A DNA stretch of 38,170 bases from Clostridiales bacterium (GTDB taxonomy: Bacteria > Bacillota > Clostridia > Christensenellales > Aristaeellaceae), in NCBI GenBank assembly GCA_004556545.1, contig SFGO01000014.1:1-38170 (forward strand). The letters run 5' to 3'. Positions 1 to 7,329 of the stretch are shown piece by piece. The notes under the pieces were generated by a model, which saw nothing but the letters and a program-made list of their open reading frames with translations, was not told where the DNA came from and ran no database searches. The stretch's first letter is position 1; the number at the start of each line of letters is the position of its first letter. A program made the translations under genes and the position numbers.

Positions 1-50
1 GGCAGTAGAAGCCTTTTTCCCGGAGTCGCCGTGCCGCTGGCTTTCTTTTG

Positions 51-84
51 CACACTTTTCTTTCGCCACCGAAAGAAAAGTGTG
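51..84. repeat. Perfect 15-bp inverted repeat, 4-base loop
   Basis: The arms cacacttttctttcg (51-65) and cgaaagaaaagtgtg (70-84) are exact reverse complements around the loop ccac. There is no T-run on either side, so it is not a standard intrinsic terminator. Confidence 0.85.
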
Positions 85-195
85 AGCGCCCCATAGGGCA
101 GCAAGCCCTTTTCCCGCGCCGGAGTCGGCGCGTCAATCCCCACCAAAGGGGAATTTCTTACGGCAAAGTTGTCTCCTATTGATGCAATGCAGGGT

Positions 196-241
196 GGCTT
201 TCCTCGGGGCAAACAATCGGCGCAGCCCGCACTGCCGTGCG
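196..241. repeat. 46-bp direct repeat, copy A
   Basis: This matches 453-498 at 40 of 46 positions by direct alignment and shares the core gcgcagcccgcactgc. The two copies are 257 bp apart. Confidence 0.75.
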
Positions 242-452
242 CTCCGCTTGTTGTTTGCCTGAACTCCGGGTCGCTAACCGCCTTCGGCGGTTGTATCCAC
301 TGGATGACGGTGAACTTTTCAAATCTGCCAAAGGCAGACCGGGTTGCCCAAGGGCAACCCGCCTTGCGTCTTCCCTTCGTTCCCCCCTGCACCCCCTTCG
401 GGGAGTCGGCGTACCAATGGTGCAGGGATATGCGCCCGCGGGCGCACCAAGG

Positions 453-498
453 GGCTTTCCTCAGCCCAAACCATCAGCGCAGCCCGCACTGCCATGCG
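453..498. repeat. 46-bp direct repeat, copy B
   Basis: Second copy of the element at 196-241, with six mismatches. It lies just before the glmS stop codon. Confidence 0.75.
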
Positions 499-516
499 AA
501 CCGCGCCGATTTTCCC

Positions 517-2346
517 TTACTCCACCGTCACACTCTTGGCCAGATTTCTCGGCTTGTCAACATCGCAGCCCCGCTGAACGGCCATGCAATAGGCAAATAG
601 CTGCAACGGAATCGCCGCCAGCAGCGGACAAAGTAGTTCGTCCGCATCGGGAATCACAATCACCTCGTCTGCCTCCGGCTCCACCTGCTCCCGCAGACTT
701 TCCCGGCAAATCGCTAATATCCGCGCTCTGCGGGCCTTGACTTCTTTCAGATTGCTCATGGTTTTGTCGATCAGCCGGGGCTGCGTGACGGTCGCCACCA
801 CCAGCCGCCCCTCCTGCAGTAGCGCAATCGGCCCGTGCTTCAGTTCTCCGGCGGCATAGGCCTCGCTGAAAATGTAGCTGACCTCCTTCAGCTTCAGCGC
901 CGCTTCCATGGAAAGGGCGTAATCCATGCCCCGTCCCACGAAAAACACGTGCTTTTTCTGGCTGGCTGTGCTGGCGATCCGCTGGAGCTGCTGTTCTGTC
1001 TTGAGCGCCTGCTCCATCTTTTCCGGCAGGGCGCGTACCTCCGCCGCCAGCTTCTCCGCCTGTTCTTCTGTCAACTGACCGCGCAGTTTTCCCAGCGCCG
1101 CCGCGATCAGGAACAATAGCTCCACCTGCGTGGTATAGGCCTTGGTGCTGGCCACGGCAATCTCCGGCCCGGCGTAGGTGTAGAGGGTGTTTTCTTCCCC
1201 TGCCTCCCGGGAGATGGTGGAACCGACTACGTTGCACAGGGCGATCACATGCGCGCCCCGCCGCTTGGCTTCCCGGAGAGCCGCCAGCGTGTCCGCCGTT
1301 TCGCCGCTTTGGGAGACGGCGATGAACAGCTCGTCTTCGCCGACGACGGGGTCGCGGTATCGATACTCGCTGCCAATCGCCGCTTCTGTGGAGATACGCG
1401 CCAGCTTTTCAATGGCGTATTGCCCGTAAACGCCCGCATGATAGGCCGTTCCGCAGGCCACAATCGTGACTTTTTTCAGGCGCTTCGCTTCTTCCGGGCT
1501 CACGGGAAGCCAGCGTTCTGTCGGAACGTCCAGCCGGGGAGCCGTCGTTTTCCGGGCTGCTTCCGGCTGCTCGTGAATCTCCTTGAGCATGTAATGTGCA
1601 TAGCCGCCCTTTTCGGCACTGGTCAGATCCCAGTCCACATGAAAAACGGCGTGATGGCAGTGATTGCCATATGCGTCAAACACGCTGATGCCCTGACGGT
1701 TCAGCACGGCGATTTCCCGATCCTGAAGGAAGATCACGTCCCGGGTATGGCTCAGAAGGGCCGGAATATCCGAGGCGATAAAGCCCTCGCCGTTCCGCGC
1801 ACCCACCACCAGCGGGCTGTCGTTCCGGGCGCAGTACAGATTGCCAGGTTCCCGGTCACAGAGAACACCCAGCGCATAGCTGCCCTCCAGCATGCCCATG
1901 GCCCGGATCAGCGTGCGCTTCATATCGCCGTCGTAAAGCCAGTTCAGCAGATGGGCGATGACCTCCGTGTCGGTCTGGCTGACGAATTTCGCGCCCGTCT
2001 GTTCCAGATGGCGGCGCAAAGCAGCGTGGTTTTCAATGATTCCGTTGTGAACCACGGCAATGCCGCCCTTCACATCCGTATGGGGATGGGCGTTCAGATC
2101 GCTGGGTTCCCCGTGAGTGGCCCAGCGGGTGTGACCGATGCCGACGCTGCCCGTAATCGGGCTTTCTTTCAGAAGCCCCGCCAGATTTTCCAGCCGTCCC
2201 TTCGCCTTGCGCACGCCGATCTTTCCGTCCGGGCCGATCACCGCCACTCCGGCGCTGTCATACCCGCGATAGGAAAGCCGCTCCAGCCCTTCCATCAAAA
2301 TCGGCGGAGCGTTTTTGGGGCCGATATATCCCACGATGCCGCACAT
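517..2346 (-). CDS. glmS: Glutamine--fructose-6-phosphate aminotransferase (isomerizing)
   Basis: This 609-residue cytoplasmic enzyme converts fructose-6-phosphate and glutamine to glucosamine-6-phosphate, the first step towards UDP-GlcNAc and peptidoglycan. The chosen start gives M-C-G-I-V-G-Y-I-G, placing Cys2 as the N-terminal glutaminase nucleophile after Met removal. An upstream in-frame Met would bury that Cys, and the site aggaggaag sits just before the chosen ATG. The N-terminal class II amidotransferase domain is followed by two SIS sugar-isomerase domains (ACGTAYHAG, AVSQSGETADT, GRGMDYALSMEAALKLKE), and the end matches the canonical DKPRNLAKSVTVE. The length is normal for the family. 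It follows spoIIQ by 52 bp on the same strand but has its own promoter. There is no room for a glmS ribozyme between the genes. Confidence 0.97.
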   Translation of the reverse strand: MCGIVGYIGPKNAPPILMEGLERLSYRGYDSAGVAVIGPDGKIGVRKAKGRLENLAGLLKESPITGSVGIGHTRWATHGEPSDLNAHPHTDVKGGIAVVHNGIIENHAALRRHLEQTGAKFVSQTDTEVIAHLLNWLYDGDMKRTLIRAMGMLEGSYALGVLCDREPGNLYCARNDSPLVVGARNGEGFIASDIPALLSHTRDVIFLQDREIAVLNRQGISVFDAYGNHCHHAVFHVDWDLTSAEKGGYAHYMLKEIHEQPEAARKTTAPRLDVPTERWLPVSPEEAKRLKKVTIVACGTAYHAGVYGQYAIEKLARISTEAAIGSEYRYRDPVVGEDELFIAVSQSGETADTLAALREAKRRGAHVIALCNVVGSTISREAGEENTLYTYAGPEIAVASTKAYTTQVELLFLIAAALGKLRGQLTEEQAEKLAAEVRALPEKMEQALKTEQQLQRIASTASQKKHVFFVGRGMDYALSMEAALKLKEVSYIFSEAYAAGELKHGPIALLQEGRLVVATVTQPRLIDKTMSNLKEVKARRARILAICRESLREQVEPEADEVIVIPDADELLCPLLAAIPLQLFAYCMAVQRGCDVDKPRNLAKSVTVE

Positions 2347-2380
2347 GGCTCTTCCTCCTTTTTGTTTCAAAACGTTTTAT

Positions 2381-2409
2381 AATGTATCATAACATATTTT
2401 AGTTGTCAA
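2381..2409 (-). promoter_or_regulatory. Probable glmS promoter overlapping the spoIIQ stop
   Basis: On the minus strand TTGACA (2404-2409) is separated by 17 bases from TACATT (2381-2386), which is preceded by TGA as an extended -10. The -35 lies in the last codons of spoIIQ. A perfect 10-bp palindrome aaaacgtttt (2369-2378) follows the -10 and could be an operator. Confidence 0.6.
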
Positions 2410-3109
2410 GCCCTAAAAAGGCCGCCAGCGGATCCACGGGTCTTCCGTTTTTATGCACTTCCAGATGCAGATGCGGCAGGCCGTCGCTTTCCGCCAGCAC
2501 GCCGTTGCCGCTGTGACCTATCGTCTGCCCCTGCATGACCGGGTCGCCTGCCTGAACATAATCCGCGCTGCTAAGACCGGCGTACAGGGTTTCGTAGCCG
2601 TTTTCGTGGTCGAGCAGCACGCACAGTCCCATCTCGTTATCCTGCCAGACCCGTTTCACCGTTCCCCCGGCGCAGGCGGAAACGGCCGTTCCGTATTCCG
2701 CCTGCAGGTCGATGCCCGCATGCACCTGCCACGCATTGGTCTGGGCAAAGAACTGAGGCTCCGTATCGCTGAAGGTTCGATCCAGAAAGCCGGAAACCGG
2801 CTGGGCAAGGGAAAACGGCGCTTGTGTCGGCACGTTCAGCGCCGCTCCTCCGCCCGTCACCAATTCCTGCGCTTCGGAAAGAGTCTGCGCCTGAGAGCTG
2901 CCCACGCTTTCCGCCTGTTCGTTCCGCATGACCGGCTCCTCCGCCGCTTCGCCGCGCAGATAAAACGTATAAAAGGCGCTCAGACCGATTACCAGCACGC
3001 AGACGGCCAGCACGACGTAAAAGCCCTGCTTTTCCATCATGCGGTCGTAGCGCTGATAGGCCCGTTTCCATTTTTCCTTCACCCGCTGCCATTCCCGGCC
3101 TTTTTCCAT
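2399..3109 (-). CDS. spoIIQ: SpoIIQ-like M23 (LytM) peptidase, membrane-anchored
   Basis: This 236-residue protein has a basic N-terminus, one membrane helix at about 29-50, a linker and a C-terminal M23 domain. All four zinc ligands of LytM-type endopeptidases are present: H130 and D134 (HAGID), and H213 and H215 (HLH). In sporulating Firmicutes SpoIIQ is made in the forespore and bridges to SpoIIIAH in the mother cell during engulfment. B. subtilis SpoIIQ has lost a zinc ligand while clostridial versions retain them, which fits here. The start at 3109 is preceded by gggaggga. An upstream Met (3163) has no comparable site. It lies 90 bp downstream of spoIID, the usual clostridial pairing. 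A generic M23 peptidase is the alternative. Confidence 0.85.
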   Translation of the reverse strand: MEKGREWQRVKEKWKRAYQRYDRMMEKQGFYVVLAVCVLVIGLSAFYTFYLRGEAAEEPVMRNEQAESVGSSQAQTLSEAQELVTGGGAALNVPTQAPFSLAQPVSGFLDRTFSDTEPQFFAQTNAWQVHAGIDLQAEYGTAVSACAGGTVKRVWQDNEMGLCVLLDHENGYETLYAGLSSADYVQAGDPVMQGQTIGHSGNGVLAESDGLPHLHLEVHKNGRPVDPLAAFLGLDN

Positions 3110-3173
3110 TGGAATCCCTCCCGGCCCAAGTTTGCCCATTTGCCGGGATTTCCATTCGATCACACGGAAGAGT

Positions 3174-3212
3174 CATTCTCCATTTTTCATTCTTTATTCT
3201 CATTCTTCATTT
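3174..3212. repeat. Degenerate AT-rich short tandem repeat spanning the spoIID stop
   Basis: Variants of cattct/cattt recur roughly every 6-9 bases between spoIID and spoIIQ. The array supplies the spoIID stop codon and several further in-frame stops. Confidence 0.5.
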
Positions 3213-4312
3213 CCCAGCTCCGTGCCGGGATAATAATGCGCCAGGATCGCCCGATAGTCCGCGCCGTCCGCCGCCATGCTGTTGGCCCCTGTCTGGCTCA
3301 TGCCCACGCCGTGACCGTATCCCCGCTGATGAAAGGTGATCCCCGTTTCATCCATGGAAATCGAAAAAAGCGTGCTTCGCAGGGAAAGCGCCTTCCGCAC
3401 CTCCGTCGCGTCCAGCGTCCTTTCCCCTGCCGTGACCGACTTGACCCGTCCGCTGTCCGTATAGGACGCCACGGAAAAGGTCTGCCGAAGCTGCTGGGCC
3501 GTCAGGTTCAGGCCGCGAAAATGCCCGTTCAGAAGCTGCGCCGCCTCTTCATAGGAAAAGGCGGTATCCGTATAAAAGCCCCTGGCACTTTCTTCTCCCG
3601 TGCTGTCCACGCTGACCAGATAGGGCAGGCTTTGGGAGAACACCGCCTGCGCGTCCTCCGTCCGCCCGCCGCTCATGGCGTGGTACAGAACCGTAATGGG
3701 CTCGCCGTCGTAGCGGAGCAGCTCGTCCTTCGTTTCAAGAACCGCCTGCATGACCCGTTTCCGATAAAATTCAAATTCCCCGCCCCATTTTTCCCGGCAG
3801 GCTGTTTCCCCCACATAGCCCTGACAGCATGCGCTGTCCCCGCATATATCCGCGCCGGGATGGCGGGAGCAGCCGCCGTCCCGCTGCTGCCGGACGGCCC
3901 GGGTACGGGCGGCCACCGCCTGCGCCTTCAGCGCCTCCAAATGGTAGGCGGCGGGCATTTCAGCCGCTACCACGCCGCAGACGTAGCTTTCCAGCGGCAT
4001 GGAATGCAGGCCGTCCTCCAGCCAGACCGTCATGTTCTTCTGCTGGTCTTCGCCGGTTTGACGGGCCAGCGACAGCCCTTCTTCCCCGGCGTCCTCCCGA
4101 AGCAGAAGATCGTCTGCCGGTTCCGCCGGGGCAGAAAACCACAGCCGAAAAATCCGCGTCATTCGGGCAGGCGCCAGCGTCCGCATCTGCCAGAAGGGCG
4201 TTTCCAGCGCGCCGAATTCCTCCGCCGTCACCGGCGCGCCGGCCATGCGCCAGAAAACGGCCAGCGTCAGCAGCAAAATTCCCAGCCATACCGGCGGATA
4301 ACCCCGTCTCAT
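3200..4312 (-). CDS. spoIID: Stage II sporulation protein D
   Basis: SpoIID is a membrane-anchored lytic transglycosylase that degrades peptidoglycan during engulfment together with SpoIIM and SpoIIP. The 370-residue product begins with a short basic segment and one hydrophobic helix (about 6-24). Family-specific motifs include AEMPAAYHLEALKAQAVAAR with its catalytic-type glutamate, a central cysteine-containing loop, SGGRTEDA, and the C-terminal GYGHGVGMSQ. The start at 4312 has ggaggga at good spacing, whereas a Met six codons upstream overlaps that site. It is divergent from the carboxypeptidase at 4408 and upstream of spoIIQ, so it was probably read as a spoIID-spoIIQ unit. Compartment-specific control (sigma-E in the mother cell) is family knowledge; I could not confirm a promoter. 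Confidence 0.94.
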   Translation of the reverse strand: MRRGYPPVWLGILLLTLAVFWRMAGAPVTAEEFGALETPFWQMRTLAPARMTRIFRLWFSAPAEPADDLLLREDAGEEGLSLARQTGEDQQKNMTVWLEDGLHSMPLESYVCGVVAAEMPAAYHLEALKAQAVAARTRAVRQQRDGGCSRHPGADICGDSACCQGYVGETACREKWGGEFEFYRKRVMQAVLETKDELLRYDGEPITVLYHAMSGGRTEDAQAVFSQSLPYLVSVDSTGEESARGFYTDTAFSYEEAAQLLNGHFRGLNLTAQQLRQTFSVASYTDSGRVKSVTAGERTLDATEVRKALSLRSTLFSISMDETGITFHQRGYGHGVGMSQTGANSMAADGADYRAILAHYYPGTELGNEE

Positions 4313-4407
4313 ACTGCATCCCTCCGCCAAAGCCTATGCAACATTCCGGGGCTTTCATTCGTCTGTATGATAGAAACTTTTTCGATCGAAAGGAGCCGTT
4401 ACCGAAG

Positions 4408-5751
4408 ATGAAACGAACGCTGCTGGTGCTTTTATGCCTTTGCCTGCTCCTGCCCGCAGCGGCGCTGGCCGCGCAGACCTGCCAGCCCGGCGATTCCGGC
4501 GCGGCAGTCACACAGCTGCAGCAGCGTTTGGCAGAGCTGGGCCTGCTGGAGGGCAAGGTGGACGGCCTCTATGGCAAGCAGACTTCCGCAGCCGTAACGG
4601 AAGCCCAACGGCTGCTCAACGAACTGGGTGGCTTCGACGTTCCGCAGGACGGCACGGCAGGCAAAAGGACCGTCGAACTTCTTTTTGACGAAAGCAATAC
4701 CGCACTTTTATCTACCCTCTGCACCGGCAGCCGGGGAACCCGCGTCCGGGAATTGCAAAACCGGCTGATCGACCTCCGCTTTTTGAACGAAATGGCAGAC
4801 GGCGTATTCGGCGCGTCCACCAAAGCGGCGGTTCTGTCCTTCCAGACGAAGGCGAAAGGCTGGGGCGTTTTTCAGCGGGAACCGGACGGGCTGGCCGACC
4901 CGGAAACGGTACAGATTTTAAGCGACGACCTGTCCGTTTACGGCTGGCAGGCCCCGGAATACTATGATTTCACTCGGCCGGATACGCTGAATGGAAACTA
5001 TCTTTTCTCGCAAAGCTGCATTCTGATGGACGGCCCCAGCGGCGAGGTGCTATTTGAATCCGCCGGCCGGGAGCGGCGCTATCCCGCCAGCACCACCAAA
5101 ATGCTGACCCTGCTGACGGCACTGGAAAGCGGCGGGCTGGACGAGGTTGTCACCATCCCGGAGGAAGCGGCGGACGTTCCGGCAGACAGCTCTGTCATGC
5201 CTGTTTCGCCTGGGGAGCAGATGCGCAAGGCCGATCTGCTCTACGGGCTGATGCTTCGCTCCGGCAACGACGCGGCCAACGCCGTAGCCGTGCTGGAAGC
5301 AGGCAGTGTGGAAGCCTTTGTGGAGCGAATGAACGAAAAAGCCGCGCAGCTTGGCATGGGAGATTCCCATTTTGCCAATCCGCACGGCTATCACGATGAG
5401 GAGCATTATACAACGGCCTATGATCTGGCCCTGCTGGCCCGAATCGGGATGAGCGACCCGGATTTCTGCCGAATCGTCACCTGCCTGAGCTACACCCTGC
5501 CCGCCACATCCAAACGGCAGGCGCTGACCATCCGAAACGATTATGAAATCTTTGACCCTGCTTCCGCCTTTTATCTGCCTTACGCTGCCGGAATCAAAAG
5601 CGGCTACACCTCCCGCGCAGGCTTCTGCTACGCGGGCGCGGCCCAGCAGGACGGGCGTTCCCTGATCGCAGTAGTTCTGGGCGCGCCCAGCCGGAACCGG
5701 GCTTGGAAGGATCTGCAAAAGCTGTTTGAATACGGCTTCAGCCAGCCGTAG
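4408..5751 (+). CDS. D-alanyl-D-alanine carboxypeptidase with two peptidoglycan-binding domains
   Basis: This 447-residue exported peptidase S11 (DacF/DacB type) trims the terminal D-Ala of peptidoglycan stem peptides. A signal peptide spans about 1-22 (hydrophobic core, AAALA-A). Two PG_binding_1 repeats follow at about 27-70 and 105-145, each with the LQxRL...DGxxG pattern, then the S11 domain. The penicillin-binding motifs are clear: SxxK in PASTTKML, SxN in SGNDAAN, and KSG in GIKSGYT (KTG type). The ATG at 4408 has aaaggag upstream. The long upstream open frame is rejected because the signal peptide starts here. The gene is divergent from spoIID, so a role in spore cortex or septal wall is plausible. 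Its 3' end overlaps the convergent MATE gene by 14 bp. Confidence 0.93.
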   Translation: MKRTLLVLLCLCLLLPAAALAAQTCQPGDSGAAVTQLQQRLAELGLLEGKVDGLYGKQTSAAVTEAQRLLNELGGFDVPQDGTAGKRTVELLFDESNTALLSTLCTGSRGTRVRELQNRLIDLRFLNEMADGVFGASTKAAVLSFQTKAKGWGVFQREPDGLADPETVQILSDDLSVYGWQAPEYYDFTRPDTLNGNYLFSQSCILMDGPSGEVLFESAGRERRYPASTTKMLTLLTALESGGLDEVVTIPEEAADVPADSSVMPVSPGEQMRKADLLYGLMLRSGNDAANAVAVLEAGSVEAFVERMNEKAAQLGMGDSHFANPHGYHDEEHYTTAYDLALLARIGMSDPDFCRIVTCLSYTLPATSKRQALTIRNDYEIFDPASAFYLPYAAGIKSGYTSRAGFCYAGAAQQDGRSLIAVVLGAPSRNRAWKDLQKLFEYGFSQP

Positions 5752-7090
5752 CAGAAAGGTCGCGGCGCAGCTTTTTCATCACGCCCAGGTAGGCCGGGAT
5801 CAGGAACACGTCGGCGGCGATCCACGCCACCGGGCTGGCGTAACATACAGCCTCAAACCCTGCCGCCGGGATCCAGAACAGGCTGATCAGGCCGCGGGCC
5901 AGCATTTCAAACACCCCGGCAAACACCGCCAGCTTGGAAAAGCCAAGGCCCTGAATCATGAAGCGGAACACATACACCATCATCAGCGGGATACAGAAAG
6001 TGACCCAGCGAACGATAAAATACTGCGCCTGCTCAATGACCGAAGTCTCCTCCGGGCCGACGAACAGACTGAGCAGCGTCGGGCCGAGGTAACGGATGAT
6101 AAAGTACGCCACAATCGAATAAAGAGTTCCGAACAGCAGGCAGCTGGTCATTCCCTTGCTGATACGATCCAGCTTTTTCGCACCGATATTCTGGCCGCCG
6201 TAGGTGGCGACCGTCGTGCCCAGCGCGTCCAGCGGGCAGCAGATCACCTGCGTCACCTTATTACCGGTCGATACCGCCGCTACGGCATGAGAGCCCAAAC
6301 CGTTGATGCCCGTTTGCAGCAGAATGCTGCCGATGGCCGTGATGGAATACTGCAATCCCATGGGAAGGCCCATGCCCAGCAATTGCTTGCAGCATTGCCC
6401 ATCCAGCTTCCAATCCTGCTTTGTGATGATCAGCACCTGACTGTGCCGGATATAGTTCATGCACAGAAGTGCAGAAACAGCCTGAGAAACGACGGTGGCA
6501 ATGGCCGCGCCCTCCACGCCGGTATGGAACACCAGAATAAACAGAAGATCCAGCACCACATTGATCAGAGAGGCAATGATCAGATACAGAACCGGCGTGC
6601 GGGAGTCGCCCATGGAGCGAATAATGCCGAACAGCACGTTATAGAGCATCACTACCGGGATGCCCAGAAAGATCACAAACAGGTAGGCAAACGCATCATC
6701 GATAATATCCGCCGGAGTGCCCATCCATTCCAGAAAGGTGCGGCACAGGCAGGAAACGATCGTCCCCACCACCAGTGAAAACATCACGGAGATCATGATC
6801 GCGTTCACGGCGTAGCGCTTCAGACCGGCAAAGTCATGCTCGCCGAATTTCTGAGCCACCGGGATGGCAAACCCGGCGCAGGTGCCGGTGCAGAAACCCA
6901 GAATCAGGAAATTCAGCGCGCCGGTCGCGCCCACGCCAGCCAGCGCGTTCACGCCCAGGAAGCGGCCGACCACCACCGTGTCCACGGCGTTGTACAGCTG
7001 CTGAAACAGCAGGCCGAACAGCAGCGGAAGAAAGAAACCGAAAATCAGCTTGATCGGCGAACCGACCGTCATATCCCGTGTCTTTGCCAT
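5738..7090 (-). CDS. MATE family efflux transporter
   Basis: This 450-residue polytopic protein has about 12 hydrophobic segments in two similar halves, as in the multidrug and toxic compound extrusion family (cation/drug antiporters). The first half contains QQLYNAVDTVVVGRFLG, the typical MATE TM1-2 signature, and the second half starts near GLPMGLQYSITAIGSILLQ. It is probably an inner-membrane exporter coupled to Na+ or H+, and the substrate cannot be told from sequence. The ATG is at 7090, preceded by a moderate site (aaggacggg). The leader contains a 9-bp inverted repeat (7117-7125 / 7148-7156). It lies downstream of clpX on the same strand but is separated by a terminator-like hairpin. 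Confidence 0.93.
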   Translation of the reverse strand: MAKTRDMTVGSPIKLIFGFFLPLLFGLLFQQLYNAVDTVVVGRFLGVNALAGVGATGALNFLILGFCTGTCAGFAIPVAQKFGEHDFAGLKRYAVNAIMISVMFSLVVGTIVSCLCRTFLEWMGTPADIIDDAFAYLFVIFLGIPVVMLYNVLFGIIRSMGDSRTPVLYLIIASLINVVLDLLFILVFHTGVEGAAIATVVSQAVSALLCMNYIRHSQVLIITKQDWKLDGQCCKQLLGMGLPMGLQYSITAIGSILLQTGINGLGSHAVAAVSTGNKVTQVICCPLDALGTTVATYGGQNIGAKKLDRISKGMTSCLLFGTLYSIVAYFIIRYLGPTLLSLFVGPEETSVIEQAQYFIVRWVTFCIPLMMVYVFRFMIQGLGFSKLAVFAGVFEMLARGLISLFWIPAAGFEAVCYASPVAWIAADVFLIPAYLGVMKKLRRDLSATAG

Positions 7091-7116
7091 TTCAATACCC
7101 GTCCTTCGAAAAGATC

Positions 7117-7156
7117 GTTCTTTCCCCCATGGACGTGGCTTTCAGCAGGAAAGAAC
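7117..7156 (-). promoter_or_regulatory. Inverted repeat in the MATE gene leader
   Basis: gttctttcc (7117-7125) pairs exactly with ggaaagaac (7148-7156), 27 bases upstream of the MATE start codon. It could be a leader hairpin or a regulator site; no known riboswitch was recognised. Confidence 0.4.
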
Positions 7157-7207
7157 AGCCATGGAAAACAGCAGCGCGAAGCAGAGCAGAACCGAAACAA
7201 AAGCGAC

Positions 7208-7244
7208 GCGCCCGGCAGACCGGAAGAACCGACCTGCCGGGCGC
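7208..7244 (-). terminator. Probable terminator after clpX
   Basis: A perfect 11-bp stem (gcgcccggcag at 7208-7218 with ctgccgggcgc at 7234-7244) is followed on the minus strand by a moderately T-rich tract (cttttgttt). It would end the tig-clpP-clpX transcript before the MATE gene. Confidence 0.55.
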
Positions 7245-7329
7245 TTGACAGTTTACACAGAAAGCCCGGGTTTTGCAAGAGGTTTTCTTTACTTTTTCAA
7301 AGGGCTTTTCAAAAGCCTTCCAGCGCTTT

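Larger units (their letters stand above)
1..516. other. Non-coding, hairpin-dense region downstream of glmS
   Basis: No convincing gene is visible. Open frames here lack a good ribosome site and have proline/arginine-rich, shadow-like translations. The stretch is filled with short, nearly perfect hairpins: 51-84, 276-292 (7-bp stem, loop ttc), 324-338 (6-bp stem, loop aaa) and 341-360 (9-bp stem, loop aa). The module ggagtcg(c/g)cg occurs three times (about 22, 121 and 401), and a 46-bp element occurs twice. It looks like a mosaic intergenic repeat element. glmS ends at its right edge, so part of it may lie in the glmS transcript. Confidence 0.6.

Noticed and set aside
196..498. Possible CRISPR array
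   Set aside because: There are only two copies of a 46-bp unit 257 bp apart, no regular spacers and no cas genes.
169..740. Open frames in the region before and across the glmS stop
   Set aside because: Translations are Pro/Arg-rich, start sites lack Shine-Dalgarno sequences, and the DNA is made of hairpins and repeats.
1249..2382. Long plus-strand open frame opposite glmS
   Set aside because: It is antisense to a strongly conserved enzyme, has no ribosome site and reads as low-complexity, high-GC shadow sequence.
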